Source: Planctomycetia bacterium
Lineage (GTDB): Bacteria; Planctomycetota; Phycisphaerae; UBA1845; UTPLA1
Assembly (NCBI GenBank): GCA_015075745.1
Contig: JABTTW010000001.1
Location: 2,170,001-2,234,000 of the forward strand
Length of the DNA stretch: 64,000 bases
Reading direction: 5' to 3'
Shown piece by piece: positions 51,265 to 60,693 of the stretch (positions within the stretch are counted from its first letter, which is position 1; each line of letters starts with the position of its first letter). Both the position numbers and the translations under genes were made by a program. The notes beneath the pieces are model-generated. The model was not told where the DNA came from. It saw nothing but the letters and a program-made list of their open reading frames with translations, and searched no databases.

Positions 51265-51786
51265 CTATATCGGAGAAGGAGGATCGAATTGTCCGCCGCC
51301 GTCGGGCATTCCGCCGGTCGTTTCATCATCTTGATCGACCCGCCCTTGCCGGCCCAATGGGTTCCATGCCTGAACGTCTGCTTGAGCAATCGGAAATGCA
51401 AAGTCGTTCGGCGCGATGACCCAGTCCGGCAATTCGACCGGCCGAAGCGGGTACTCAGCCATGCGATCGCCCATCGATCGCGAGCGTCGGCGGCCGCCGT
51501 ACGAGCGGTGCGACCATTTTCGCCAGGCGTAGTCCGTTGCGTACGATGTCAGACGCTCAACATCGCGCGGACGGCAACAATCGGCATATGCACGGTTCGC
51601 CTTGCGACCGCGGCGGCAGGGGCACGGCGACGCCGGAGCAATCTCGCACAGACGGTGATAGTACGGCTGCAGAGCCACGGCCCTCGGCGACCAGCGCCGA
51701 AGAAGCAGCCAGACCGCGCAGCAGAACATCACTACGACAATCGCGCAAAGCGCGAACTCGACCGTCAGCAGGGGGCCGTCGTTCAT
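51265..51786 (-). CDS. Single-pass membrane protein with SEC-C-like zinc motif
   Basis: A 173-residue protein with a N-terminal membrane helix (VEFALCAIVVVMFCCAVWLL) and PCPCRRGRKANRAYADCC, a variant of the SEC-C metal site (CxCxxGxK...CC), which in SecA and other proteins binds zinc. The rest is basic then Pro/Gly-rich and probably disordered. The motif is the only recognisable part. It is followed by the phosphohexomutase homologue on the same strand, 105 bases away. Confidence 0.6.
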   Translation of the reverse strand: MNDGPLLTVEFALCAIVVVMFCCAVWLLLRRWSPRAVALQPYYHRLCEIAPASPCPCRRGRKANRAYADCCRPRDVERLTSYATDYAWRKWSHRSYGGRRRSRSMGDRMAEYPLRPVELPDWVIAPNDFAFPIAQADVQAWNPLGRQGRVDQDDETTGGMPDGGGQFDPPSPI

Positions 51787-51891
51787 CGGAATAATGATAT
51801 CACGCGTAAAGGCCCGCGACTTTTTGGTAACAGAGGAGAAATAGCAAGCTCGCCGAAAGGTGTAAACCGGCTCGCTGATCTGTCTATGACG

Positions 51892-53463
51892 TCACGCCTG
51901 CGGCGCGATCTGCTGCTGAAGCTCGCCGAGTCGTTCGTCGACCAGCTTCTTCGTTCTTGCCTCGATCGTCAGATTCAATTCGCCGTTCGCTTCCGGCGAT
52001 CGAAGGTTGAACCACCAATCGGGATAGCGAACGGTGACGCCGTCCAGGTATTCAATCTCCGCCTCCTGATGAGCCGCCGCGATGGTCCGCATTGTCTGCT
52101 CGGGATCGTCGCACGGCACGCGAACCTCGCCCGAGGTGCGATACTTCGCCAGCGGCCGAATCAACTCGCTGAGCTTTCGGCCCGACTCGATGAGAAGATT
52201 GATGACGCAAGCCGCCCCCAAAAGGGCGTTCTCGCAGAAAGAGGCATCGCGGAAGAAGTGCCGCCCGGACAGGTCGGCCCCGAAGACCGCCTGACGATCG
52301 GTCATCGTCTTCTTGATGAAGACATGGCCGACGCGCTCGCGCGCCAGAACCCCGCCGGCCCGCTGAATCTCCTCGACCGCCGCCGAACTGAATCGATGGT
52401 CGAAAACCACGCAGGCCCCCGGCTCGCGCTCAATAAATCGCCGGGCAATCAACGCGGCCAGCAGATCCGGCGGCACGGGCAGCCCTCGTTCGTCGACGAC
52501 CTCGCACCGATCCGCGTCTCCGTCAAACCGCAGGCCGAAATCCGCGTGAAGTTCCTTGACCGCCTTGCGCAATTCTGGAGTGACCGAGCCGCTGTACGCA
52601 TTCGGCGCGGCCGTCGCGCCGTCGCGCGGTTCGTTCAGCTTGACCGTGGTCACGCCCTGAAGATGACCGAGCGTCTCGTCGAACCAGTGCCCGCCCACAC
52701 CGCCGCCGACATCGACCACGATCTTCAGCGGCCGCGGAAGCGCCGGAGCGCTCGGCACCGAGCGCAGGATGAAGTCGCGATAGCGCCCGGTCAGATCGAG
52801 CGAGGTGAGCAGCGCATCGACGCCCGTGCGATGCGGCGGAACGCGAACGGCCATGTCTCGAATGCTGTACAGGCCCGTCTCCGAGGCGATGGGAAAGGCC
52901 TTGGCCGCGCAGATCTTGAAGCCGTTGTAATCGGCCGAGTGCCGGCCGCCGGTCACCTGAATGCCGCCGCAGCCGCCGAAGTGAACCACGGCGAAGTAAA
53001 GCTGCGGCGTATCGACAACGCCGATGCGCACAACGTCGATGCCGGTGGACTGGATGCCGGCGATGAGCGACTTCTCCAGTTCTTCACTGTGTGGGCGATT
53101 GTCGCGGCCGACGACGAGCGAGCGAGTGCTGGGGTTGGCGCGGTCGAATCCGCGCAGGCGACCGTGGAGGTACTGTCCGCAGGCGTGACCGATGCGCCAC
53201 GCCGCGTCATCAGAAAGCGGAAACGGGTGGATGCCGAGGATGTCGTGAGGCCTGAAGAGCGATTCGATGATGGCGACAGACTTCGCCCGGCTCTGGGGCG
53301 AGGACGGCGAGGGCGTCCGATTTTCATCGTCGTTGAACTGACAGCCCGGACACTTTGGGTAATGCGCATGGCGGCGGCCGCGACAGATCGCATTGGATAA
53401 CTTGATCTGCTCCTCCCCGGGACAATAGCGATAGTAGTCCACAAGTGGTTGGGCGCCGCTCAT
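51892..53463 (-). CDS. Phosphomannomutase/phosphoglucomutase homologue with altered active site
   Basis: The 523-residue protein has the alpha-D-phosphohexomutase fold: VVGRDNRPHSEELEKSLIAG (about 117-137), QVTGGRHSADYNGFK (about 169-183), metal-binding DGDADR (314-319), GADLSGRHFF (about 395-404) and a C-terminal SPEANGELNLTIEAR. The usual TASHNP catalytic-serine loop is replaced by TGGRHS, and the phosphate-binding RxSGTEP-type loop by SPEANGEL, so mutase activity is doubtful. An extra N-terminal CRGRRHAHYPKCPGC segment may hold a metal. It stands between a SEC-C-like gene and acs. Confidence 0.78.
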   Translation of the reverse strand: MSGAQPLVDYYRYCPGEEQIKLSNAICRGRRHAHYPKCPGCQFNDDENRTPSPSSPQSRAKSVAIIESLFRPHDILGIHPFPLSDDAAWRIGHACGQYLHGRLRGFDRANPSTRSLVVGRDNRPHSEELEKSLIAGIQSTGIDVVRIGVVDTPQLYFAVVHFGGCGGIQVTGGRHSADYNGFKICAAKAFPIASETGLYSIRDMAVRVPPHRTGVDALLTSLDLTGRYRDFILRSVPSAPALPRPLKIVVDVGGGVGGHWFDETLGHLQGVTTVKLNEPRDGATAAPNAYSGSVTPELRKAVKELHADFGLRFDGDADRCEVVDERGLPVPPDLLAALIARRFIEREPGACVVFDHRFSSAAVEEIQRAGGVLARERVGHVFIKKTMTDRQAVFGADLSGRHFFRDASFCENALLGAACVINLLIESGRKLSELIRPLAKYRTSGEVRVPCDDPEQTMRTIAAAHQEAEIEYLDGVTVRYPDWWFNLRSPEANGELNLTIEARTKKLVDERLGELQQQIAPQA

Positions 53464-53577
53464 GGGGAGCCATCTTACACGGCGAGTCGCCTTGAGACCA
53501 TGAATAGCGGGACGATTCGCTTAACCGGCGCTGGCTCAAGACGCCTCGGCACGACCCGTTTCGCCGTCCCGATCCTT

Positions 53578-53606
53578 TTGCGAGAACGCCTCGATCCGGG
53601 TAATAT
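53578..53606 (+). promoter_or_regulatory. Sigma70-type promoter of acs
   Basis: TTGCGA at 53578, a 17-base spacer and TAATAT at 53601-53606 lie 73 bases before the acs start codon. Confidence 0.55.
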
Positions 53607-53678
53607 TCATCGGAGATTCCGCTTGTTTGCCAGACTTCTGCGCGATCTCACATCTGCACATCCCGGAGGATCGACACC

Positions 53679-55649
53679 ATGACGCAAGCTGTGAATGACT
53701 CAAAAACTCCCGAATCCGCGAAATACCCGCCGCCCGAGGCCTTTGCCAAACAGGCCCACATCAAGAGCATGGACGAGTATCACCGGCTGTACGAGCAATC
53801 CATCAAGGATCCCGAAGCCTTCTGGGAAGAAGTGGCCGGCGCCTCGCACTTCTTCAAGAAGTGGGATCGCGTCCTGAAGTGGGAGCCGCCGTTTTCGCAG
53901 TGGTTCGTGGGGGGGACAACAAACGTCGCGTACAATTGCCTCGATCTGCAGATCGAGCGTGGCCGCGGCGATCACCCGGCGATTCTCTGGGAAGGCGAGC
54001 CGTGCGACGAAAAGGGCCAGCCCCGCGAAGTGCGCACCTACACATACCGCGAGTTGCTGCGAGAGGTGAGCCGTTTCGCCAACGGTCTCAAGTCGCTCGG
54101 CGTCAAGAAGGGCGACCGGGTGACGATCTACATGCCGATGATCCCCGAGCTGCCGATTGCGCTATTGGCCTGCGCCCGGATCGGCGCGCCGCATTCGGTG
54201 ATCTTCGGCGGGTTCTCAGCTCAGGCGATCGTCGATCGTCTGGCCGACGCGGAATCGCATTACATCATCACCGCCGACGGCGGCTGGCGGCGCGGCTCGG
54301 TCGTTCCGCTCAAGGCCAACACCGACGAAGCCTGCGCCATGACCGACCTCGTGAAAAAGGTCGTCGTTTGTAAGCGATGCAACAACGATATCTCCATGAA
54401 GGCCGGCCGCGACGTCTGGTGGGAAGACGTCGTCAAGGATGCGTCCGACAACTGTCCGGCCGAGCAGCTTGATTCCGAGCACATGCTCTTCCTGCTCTAC
54501 ACGAGCGGCAGCACCGGCAAGCCCAAGGGCATTCTTCATACCACCGCCGGGTACATGGTGTACATCGCCTATACCACGAAAATGATCTTCGATCTGAAGC
54601 CGGACGACGTTTACTGGTGTACGGCCGACATCGGCTGGGTCACCGGCCACAGCTACATCGTTTACGGCCCGCTACAAAACGGCGTCACCACCGTCATGTA
54701 TGAAGGCGCGCCGAATTATCCCGAGTGGGATCGCTTTTGGGCCGTCATCGCCCGGCACAAGGTCACGAAGTTCTACACCGCGCCGACCGCGATTCGCGCG
54801 TTCATGAGGCAGGGCGCCGAGTTCCCGAAGCGGCACAATCTGTCTTCGCTCAAATTGCTCGGCACCGTCGGCGAACCAATCAATCCTGCTGCCTGGGAAT
54901 GGTACAGCAGCCACATCGGCGGCGGCCGGTGTCCGATCGTTGACACCTGGTGGCAGACGGAAACCGGCGGCATTCTCATCTCGCCTCTGCCCGGCGCGAC
55001 ACCGGCCAAGCCCGGCTCGGCCACGTTGCCGCTCTTCGGAATCGAACCGGCCATCATGACCAAGGAGGGCGACCTGCAGAAGGGCCCGGCAAGCGGGATG
55101 CTAGTCATCCGCAAGCCCTGGCCGGGTATGCTCCGCGGCATTTACGGCGATGAGGAGCGCTACAAGAAGCAGTATTGGTCGGAGTTCCCGGGCTTCTATT
55201 TCACAGGCGACGGCGCTCGACGTGACGAAGACGGTTACTACTGGATCACCGGCCGCGTCGATGATGTCATCAAAGTCTCGGGGCATCGACTTGGAAGCGC
55301 CGAAGTGGAATCGGCGTTGGTGTCACACCCGAAGATCGCCGAGGCAGCCGTCGTAGGATTCCCTGATGAAATCACAGGCGAGGCCATTGCCGCCTTTGTC
55401 GTCGTCAGGCAAGGCGTCGTGCCGGATAGCGAGCTTGAGGCCGAACTGAAAAAACACGTCGCCGGACAGGTGGGGGCCCTCGCGAGGCCGAAGTCCATCC
55501 GCTTTACGGATGCCCTTCCGAAGACACGCAGCGGAAAAATCATGCGGCGACTTTTACGGGAGTTGGCGACCAAGGGCCGCGTAGAGGGCGATACGACCAC
55601 TCTGGAGGACTTTTCTACCATCGCAACATTGAACTCTGACGAGGGATAG
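53679..55649 (+). CDS. acs: Acetyl-CoA synthetase
   Basis: The 656-residue enzyme makes acetyl-CoA from acetate, ATP and CoA. It has an ACAS N-terminal domain ([25 protein letters not shown]...), the P-loop-like [12 protein letters not shown] (near 275), [63 protein letters not shown] and the C-terminal [14 protein letters not shown] with the acetylatable Lys (near 619). All are standard for Acs and length is normal. GGAGGAT precedes the ATG. The gene is monocistronic behind its own promoter. Confidence 0.96.
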   Translation: MTQAVNDSKTPESAKYPPPEAFAKQAHIKSMDEYHRLYEQSIKDPEAFWEEVAGASHFFKKWDRVLKWEPPFSQWFVGGTTNVAYNCLDLQIERGRGDHPAILWEGEPCDEKGQPREVRTYTYRELLREVSRFANGLKSLGVKKGDRVTIYMPMIPELPIALLACARIGAPHSVIFGGFSAQAIVDRLADAESHYIITADGGWRRGSVVPLKANTDEACAMTDLVKKVVVCKRCNNDISMKAGRDVWWEDVVKDASDNCPAEQLDSEHMLFLLYTSGSTGKPKGILHTTAGYMVYIAYTTKMIFDLKPDDVYWCTADIGWVTGHSYIVYGPLQNGVTTVMYEGAPNYPEWDRFWAVIARHKVTKFYTAPTAIRAFMRQGAEFPKRHNLSSLKLLGTVGEPINPAAWEWYSSHIGGGRCPIVDTWWQTETGGILISPLPGATPAKPGSATLPLFGIEPAIMTKEGDLQKGPASGMLVIRKPWPGMLRGIYGDEERYKKQYWSEFPGFYFTGDGARRDEDGYYWITGRVDDVIKVSGHRLGSAEVESALVSHPKIAEAAVVGFPDEITGEAIAAFVVVRQGVVPDSELEAELKKHVAGQVGALARPKSIRFTDALPKTRSGKIMRRLLRELATKGRVEGDTTTLEDFSTIATLNSDEG

Positions 55650-55672
55650 GCCCTTCTCTACCGGGCGATTTG

Positions 55673-55681
55673 TGGTATAAT
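55673..55681 (+). promoter_or_regulatory. Extended -10 promoter upstream of the DUF3052-like gene
   Basis: TGGTATAAT has the TGn extended -10 form with a perfect TATAAT (55676-55681). The -35 region is weak. It would give a leader of about 270 bases before the start codon at 55956. Confidence 0.4.
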
Positions 55682-55807
55682 GCCGAGCGTTCGTGACGGG
55701 TCTGATAACCCGTCGCAATGACGACCGGCAATTGGGTACCGGCGATCGGCTGTTCGGTTCAGCGGCCAACCCGACAGGGGGTCGCAAGCGATTGGATCAT
55801 GAATCAT

Positions 55808-55839
55808 TCGCAAGTCTCGCGGCGCGGCGAAACTTGCGA
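55808..55839 (+). promoter_or_regulatory. Inverted repeat in the leader of the DUF3052-like gene
   Basis: TCGCAAGT and ACTTGCGA are perfect 8-base arms separated by 16 GC-rich bases. The stem lies in the 306-base gap between acs and the next gene. Its role is unknown. Confidence 0.4.
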
Positions 55840-55955
55840 TGACTAAGAGTAAGCCGATCGAGTATTTCGGTTCCCACTGATTGTTTTTGTCCAGATACCT
55901 CGCCTTTGAATCAGGCAGGGCCTAATCGCGCCGCATAGATTAAGGGATTGAGATC

Positions 55956-56627
55956 ATGGCGATGGAATCAGCCTGCAAGCTTGAAGTCGGACGGGAGCAT
56001 TACGAGGGCCGCGTCCGCATGTCGGGCGACCACATCGACTTTGCGGGCTCGACGAAATTCCGCTTTCGAATCAGCGAAATGCGCGACCCGGATCGTGCCA
56101 ACCAGAGCATCGTATTCAACTTTCACGGTAATCCCGTGAACATCGAGCTTTCTAGCCTTCGCGCCGCGGAGAACTGGATCGCCTATATCCTCCATCCTCA
56201 AACACTGGCGGACAAACTGGGCGTCAAAGAAGGCCAGACCATCCGCGTCATGAATCTGGAGGACGATGACCTGCTGACCTCCCTCCAGAGCAAGAATACC
56301 AAGATGGCCTCGCGAGCCACGTCGCGCTGCGATCTGGTCATGCTCGGCGTCGAGCGATCGGCGGAGCTCCGCCAGCTCGAAGACATCAGCGAGTCGCTCC
56401 GGCCCAAGGGCGCCATCTGGGTCGTCCTCCCGAAGACGGGTCGCCTCGTCACCAAGGCCAACGTCTCCGCCGCCGCGCGAGAGGCCGGTCTGAATCAGGT
56501 AGACGTCGTCGATTACTCCGAGACGATGTCCGCCTTCAAGATCGTTCGCCCTAATACTCCCAAAAAGCGCTCCGGCGGTAACGGCAACGGTCACGATGCC
56601 GCCCCGCGTCAGGCCGCGGCAAGCTAA
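55956..56627 (+). CDS. DUF3052-like protein with an N-terminal extra domain
   Basis: The 223-residue protein has a beta-rich N-terminal domain (CKLEVGREHYEGRVRMSGDHIDFAGSTKFRFRISEM, INIELSSLRAAENWIAYILHP) and a C-terminal domain like DUF3052: LADKLGVKEGQTIRVMNLEDDDLL, SRCDLVMLGVERSAELRQLEDISESLRPKGAIWVVLPKT and ARE AGLNQVDVVDYSETMSAFKIVRP. The second half resembles a Rossmann-like fold but without nucleotide-binding glycines. The tail is Gly/Asn/His-rich. The function is unknown. Confidence 0.7.
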   Translation: MAMESACKLEVGREHYEGRVRMSGDHIDFAGSTKFRFRISEMRDPDRANQSIVFNFHGNPVNIELSSLRAAENWIAYILHPQTLADKLGVKEGQTIRVMNLEDDDLLTSLQSKNTKMASRATSRCDLVMLGVERSAELRQLEDISESLRPKGAIWVVLPKTGRLVTKANVSAAAREAGLNQVDVVDYSETMSAFKIVRPNTPKKRSGGNGNGHDAAPRQAAAS

Positions 56628-56766
56628 CTCTCTTTTTCGTCACAATCCTGTCGTACAATGACCCCGAAAGTGTTGATCACTTGCTCGGCCGTTCGGGCAT
56701 GCGCGGAGGTTTTTATGCCATCTTGCGAATCATGGGTTAGGTCCGGGGAAGAAAGGGGATCTTCGC

Positions 56767-57537
56767 ATGACTGTCGCTAATGCGCTGACGCGATTCTCCA
56801 ACCGGGTGCAGGACTACATTCGCTATCGACCGGGCTATCCGCAGGCGGTGATGGATTGCCTTCGCGATGAGTTCGGCCTTCGGCCGCAGCAGGTCGTCGC
56901 CGACATCGGCAGCGGGACCGGCATCTCAACGGGCCTGCTGCTGGATAACGGTCATCGTGTGATCGCAGTCGAGCCGAACGCGGACATGCGCGCCGCCGCG
57001 GAGACGCGGTACGGATCAAACGGAGCCTTTCAAAGCGTGGCAGCGCCTGCGGAGGCCACGACGCTGCCGGATGCGAGCGTTGACTGGATCGTCGCCGCCC
57101 AGGCATTCCACTGGTTTGACGTTGAGAAGTGTCGGGTCGAGTTTCGCCGGATTTTGAAGCGCGGCGGATTCGTCGCGCTGTTGTGGAACGACCGCCGAGA
57201 CGACACGCCATTTCTCAAGGGGTACGACGCACTCCTCAAAGAGTACGCCATCGACTACGAAGCGATTGACCACCGCCACGCCGAAAGCGACGGGCGAATC
57301 GAGCGCCTCTTTGCTCCGCACGCACCGTCTCGTCGGGTCTTCCCGAATCACCAGGACTTTGACTTTGACGGACTTCGCGGTCGCGTGCTGTCGTCGTCGT
57401 ACATGCCGACGGCGGAGCATCCTCAGTTCAATGAAATGATCCAGGCGCTGCGAGAGCTTTATGATCGGCACCAGACAGGCGACCGAATTCGGTTTGCTTA
57501 TGACACGAAATTGTTCGTCGGGCCGGCGGGCGACTGA
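56767..57537 (+). CDS. Class I SAM-dependent methyltransferase
   Basis: The 256-residue protein has motif I VVADIGSGTGISTGLLLDNGHRVIAVEPNADMRAAAE (about 42-78), motif II-type DASVDWIVAAQAFHWFDVEKCRVEFRRILKRGGFVALLW, as in the ubiquinone/tocopherol or small-molecule methyltransferases of family 11/25. It starts YRYRPGYPQAVMDCLRDEF-like near residue 18 (IRYRPGYPQAVM). The substrate is unknown. It is alone on the plus strand before a convergent gene. Confidence 0.88.
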   Translation: MTVANALTRFSNRVQDYIRYRPGYPQAVMDCLRDEFGLRPQQVVADIGSGTGISTGLLLDNGHRVIAVEPNADMRAAAETRYGSNGAFQSVAAPAEATTLPDASVDWIVAAQAFHWFDVEKCRVEFRRILKRGGFVALLWNDRRDDTPFLKGYDALLKEYAIDYEAIDHRHAESDGRIERLFAPHAPSRRVFPNHQDFDFDGLRGRVLSSSYMPTAEHPQFNEMIQALRELYDRHQTGDRIRFAYDTKLFVGPAGD

Positions 57538-57546
57538 GTTCGCGGG

Positions 57547-59184
57547 TTATTCGCCGATATCGTCGCTGCTGGCCGTCTTGCGCGGATTGGCGGGCGCTTG
57601 AGCATCGTCGCCGGTTGAGGCCTCAGGGGATGCCTCGGAAGGCGGCGGAGCGGCCTCACGCTGTGCGCCGGATTCCATCAGGCTTTTGCGCTGCGTCAGA
57701 TCGACGACCTTGCCGGCAACGGCGATGGGGACGCGAGCCGACGGGCTGAAGGTCCGGCCTGCCGTGCGGATGCCGACGAAACGACCGATGAGGTGCTCGG
57801 GGTTTTCGTCGACCGATCGCGGAATGTCGACATAGGCGACGGTGGAGTCCGTCGCGGGATCGACCAGCCTGAATCTGCGGTTTTCGGGACCAAATGCCAG
57901 GCTCCGCCGCAACTCACCCTCGAGGTCGTAGGTTTCGAGAATGGCCTCGGTTCGCTTGCGCATGATTCGCATGCGTTCGGCGTCCATGCCGGCGCGGTAC
58001 TGCGCAAGATCGTTTTCCATCGGCTTGAGAGCCACGTGCTGTTCGCGCAGCGACATGCGATTCTTAAGCTGGCGCACGCGAATCTTCGCCACTTCCGCCG
58101 GAATGTATTCGGATGTCTGAGCGGCGATTTCCTCGTAGCGCTTGACGAGCGAAGTCGTATCCTGCTCCTCAAGGGGCTTGCTCAGCAGGCTGACGAGCTC
58201 GCTTTCGCACATGGTCAGCATGGCCTCATATCGAGCGGAGCCGGGCTCAACCTTTCCAGCCGGGGCGGCGGTCTGCTTTGAGGGTACCGGCTCAAGGACC
58301 GGCTTTTTCGTGTCGGCCGCGAGCTTCTGCGCGGGCGGCTTGGTTCCGGCGGCAACCGGCGGCTTTGTGCCATCGGCGGTTGCGGGCTCGACGGCGCCGG
58401 ACGCGCCAGGTGTCGTGCCGCTGGCACTCGTGTTGGTAGCCTGAGCAAGACTCGGATCCTTTACGGCTGCGTCCCCGGCGGCATCGTCGATCGGCGGCGG
58501 AATCGTGACGGAATCCGGCGAAGCACCCTGCGCAACCTGATCTCCGGTGGGAGACGGCTCCAGCGCATCCGTCTTTGCATCACCGGCAGTTGCGGGGGCC
58601 GGGGGCTCTGACTTTGCAGACGACGCATCGGCGGTCGGCGCGGGCGGAGGGCTGTTCGACAGGTATCGTTCCACCATACCGGTCGAGAGCTTTGCCTCGA
58701 TCGGCTTTACATACTGCTTGGAAATGTAGAGCGTGGCACCGGGCGGAGGCGAGATTTTGAAGAACCCCTGCGCCTCGCCGAGAATCTCGACGGTCGAGCC
58801 CTTGTTCAGCACGACCTGAGTCGCACTTTTCCGCTGCTCGATTGCGCTGCCGGCCCTGACGTAGACCTTGTCCTGCTTGACCGTGCCGACCTTGTCACCG
58901 GGCTTGCGATCCACCATTGCCATGTCGATGTAGCTGAAGCTGCTCTGGGGCGGGGTGATCTGATACCAGCCGAACTTGTCACCGAGTACGAGGATTCGAT
59001 CGCCGGCGTTCAGCTTCATCGTCGGGTACCAATTGGCACCCGCTCCGCTGCGAACGTAGACGTTGGAACCGCTGACCTCACCTTCCCAGGGAAAGCCCGG
59101 CGTCTGGCCGTGGGCCTCGGCGGCGGAAATGAGCAGAATTCCCGTGACTGAAAACGCGATAAGTTTCGCAGCTACCGAAGGCAT
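57547..59184 (-). CDS. Secreted protein with two bacterial SH3 domains
   Basis: The 545-residue protein has a signal peptide (LIAFSVTGILLISAAEAHG), two SH3b-type domains (SNVYVRSGAGANWYPTMKLNAGDRILVLGDKFGWYQI, about 39-92; DKVYVRAGSAIEQRKSATQVVLNKGSTVEILGEAQGFFKI, about 106-150), a Pro/Ala/Thr-rich disordered linker of about 130 residues, and a helical C-terminal domain. SH3b domains commonly bind peptidoglycan or other envelope targets. GGGAGG precedes the ATG. It diverges from the CsgG-like operon. Confidence 0.82.
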   Translation of the reverse strand: MPSVAAKLIAFSVTGILLISAAEAHGQTPGFPWEGEVSGSNVYVRSGAGANWYPTMKLNAGDRILVLGDKFGWYQITPPQSSFSYIDMAMVDRKPGDKVGTVKQDKVYVRAGSAIEQRKSATQVVLNKGSTVEILGEAQGFFKISPPPGATLYISKQYVKPIEAKLSTGMVERYLSNSPPPAPTADASSAKSEPPAPATAGDAKTDALEPSPTGDQVAQGASPDSVTIPPPIDDAAGDAAVKDPSLAQATNTSASGTTPGASGAVEPATADGTKPPVAAGTKPPAQKLAADTKKPVLEPVPSKQTAAPAGKVEPGSARYEAMLTMCESELVSLLSKPLEEQDTTSLVKRYEEIAAQTSEYIPAEVAKIRVRQLKNRMSLREQHVALKPMENDLAQYRAGMDAERMRIMRKRTEAILETYDLEGELRRSLAFGPENRRFRLVDPATDSTVAYVDIPRSVDENPEHLIGRFVGIRTAGRTFSPSARVPIAVAGKVVDLTQRKSLMESGAQREAAPPPSEASPEASTGDDAQAPANPRKTASSDDIGE

Positions 59185-59414
59185 GATTCAACCTCCCTGT
59201 TAACCCCCGCCGCGATGCGCGAGGCGATCCGTTTACGATGATATTCAATGGAAAAAGGTATTTCGCGGCACCCCAAATGTCAATCCGGCGGGATGAATTG
59301 GGCGGCTATCATTGTCCGGCAACTGCACTTGGCGGGCTAACACCCGATTCGGATGAGCGCCGAAATGCCCTTTGCGCCGCTTTGACCGTGTGAAATCCCC
59401 GATTCGCACGATTC

Positions 59415-59443
59415 TTGACAATGCCCCCCCGCAGCCGTATGAA
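59415..59443 (+). promoter_or_regulatory. Sigma70-type promoter of the CsgG/LPP20 operon
   Basis: TTGACA at 59415-59420, a 17-base spacer and TATGAA at 59438-59443 would start a transcript with a leader of about 160 bases before 59611. No other signal stands out in the 426-base divergent gap. Confidence 0.6.
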
Positions 59444-59610
59444 TCCCTCCGGCGATTCGGTCCCTCAACGCTTTATGGATGAAGCAGGCCGGTCCGCCGA
59501 CCCCCCTCGCATGGGTCAGTCGTCCGGCATCTTCACCGAATTGCCCGGAAAACTGAGTCCGGTCCTAACCATCAATCGGGAATTGTTGTCTCTTGCAAGG
59601 AGTATTTGCG

Positions 59611-60636
59611 ATGAAGCGAGCCGCAGGGCTAGTCGGAATGTGTCTGGTAGGGGTGCTGGCAGTTGGTTGTGGTCCGAAGACCCCGAAGGCTACGGTGGCC
59701 TTCAGCCAGTTTATTGAGCCGAAGTCGCCCCTCAGCTCCCAGTACATGCAGATTGCGGTGATGAACGCCAATATGGAAGGCAGCAGCGACGAGGTCGATC
59801 AGACGAAATGGGCCGGCATGACGGCCGACATGATGCAGCACTATCTCGAGCAGGCCTCGGAAAAGTACAACATTCCCATCAAGCTGGTCGATCGCGAGCA
59901 TCTGAAGATCGCCATGGGCGAAAAAGACCTCGCCGCGGCGGGCATTACCGACAGCGGAGACGAAGTAGCCGCATCGCAGGTCAAGGGGGCCAGCGCCATT
60001 CTCACAAGCAAGGTCACGGTCAAGATTGACAAGCAGGTCGGCAAGCAGCGCAGCATTGATGCCATGAGCGTCTTCGCCAGTGCCTGGGGCGGGGGTGGCG
60101 GCATCAGCACCGAAGAGGTCGATGAGGAGGCCCGCAACATCACCGTCACCTGCCAGTTCCAGCTCAAGGATCCCGCGACGAACGACATCGTCGTATCGCA
60201 TAGCGCCATGCCCTCGCAGGAATATGCCAAGACGTCATCGAGCTTCTTCTTCGGCTCCAGCAAGACCGAGGCCGACATGTCCCCGCGCGACAAGGTCATC
60301 GGGGCGATGATCGAGAAGCACGCCCAGGACTTTCTCGCCAAGTTCGTGCCGGTCGAGACGTTTACCGAGGTCACGGTTGAGCCGTCCAAGAATGAGAACA
60401 GCATCGCCGGCGTTCGCTCTTTGGTGATGGACGAATATGAGTCAGCCCTGGCCAAGTTCAAGGCCGCGATCAGCGAGGACCAAAACGACGACGAGTCGCT
60501 TTTCGGCGCGGGCGTGGCCTGCGAGAAGCTCAAGCGCTACGACGAGGCCAGAAAGTACTACAAGCTGGCCCAGTCGCTGGACACCGAAAACGCGAATTAC
60601 AACGCCGCCGTTGCGCGCATCGGCCGAATGGGCTGA
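59611..60636 (+). CDS. CsgG-like lipoprotein with C-terminal TPR
   Basis: The 341-residue protein has a lipobox LAVGC (Cys 20) and a CsgG/LpoB-type domain: TADMMQHYLEQASEKYNIPIKLVDREHLKIAMGEKDLAAAG, VKGASAILTSKVTVKI and NITVTCQFQLKDPATNDIVVSHSAM. CsgG relatives form outer-membrane secretion pores or activate penicillin-binding proteins. A TPR-like segment at the end (YESALAKFKAAISEDQNDDESLFGAGVACEKLKRYDEARKYYKLAQ) adds a protein-binding module. AAGGAG precedes the ATG at 59611; a frame-start TTG at 59593 is less likely. The next gene follows by 57 bases. Confidence 0.78.
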   Translation: MKRAAGLVGMCLVGVLAVGCGPKTPKATVAFSQFIEPKSPLSSQYMQIAVMNANMEGSSDEVDQTKWAGMTADMMQHYLEQASEKYNIPIKLVDREHLKIAMGEKDLAAAGITDSGDEVAASQVKGASAILTSKVTVKIDKQVGKQRSIDAMSVFASAWGGGGGISTEEVDEEARNITVTCQFQLKDPATNDIVVSHSAMPSQEYAKTSSSFFFGSSKTEADMSPRDKVIGAMIEKHAQDFLAKFVPVETFTEVTVEPSKNENSIAGVRSLVMDEYESALAKFKAAISEDQNDDESLFGAGVACEKLKRYDEARKYYKLAQSLDTENANYNAAVARIGRMG

Positions 60637-60693
60637 TGATGCATTCGTCATAATGAAAGTGTCGAGGCAGTCAACACATTTGGAGGATTTACG

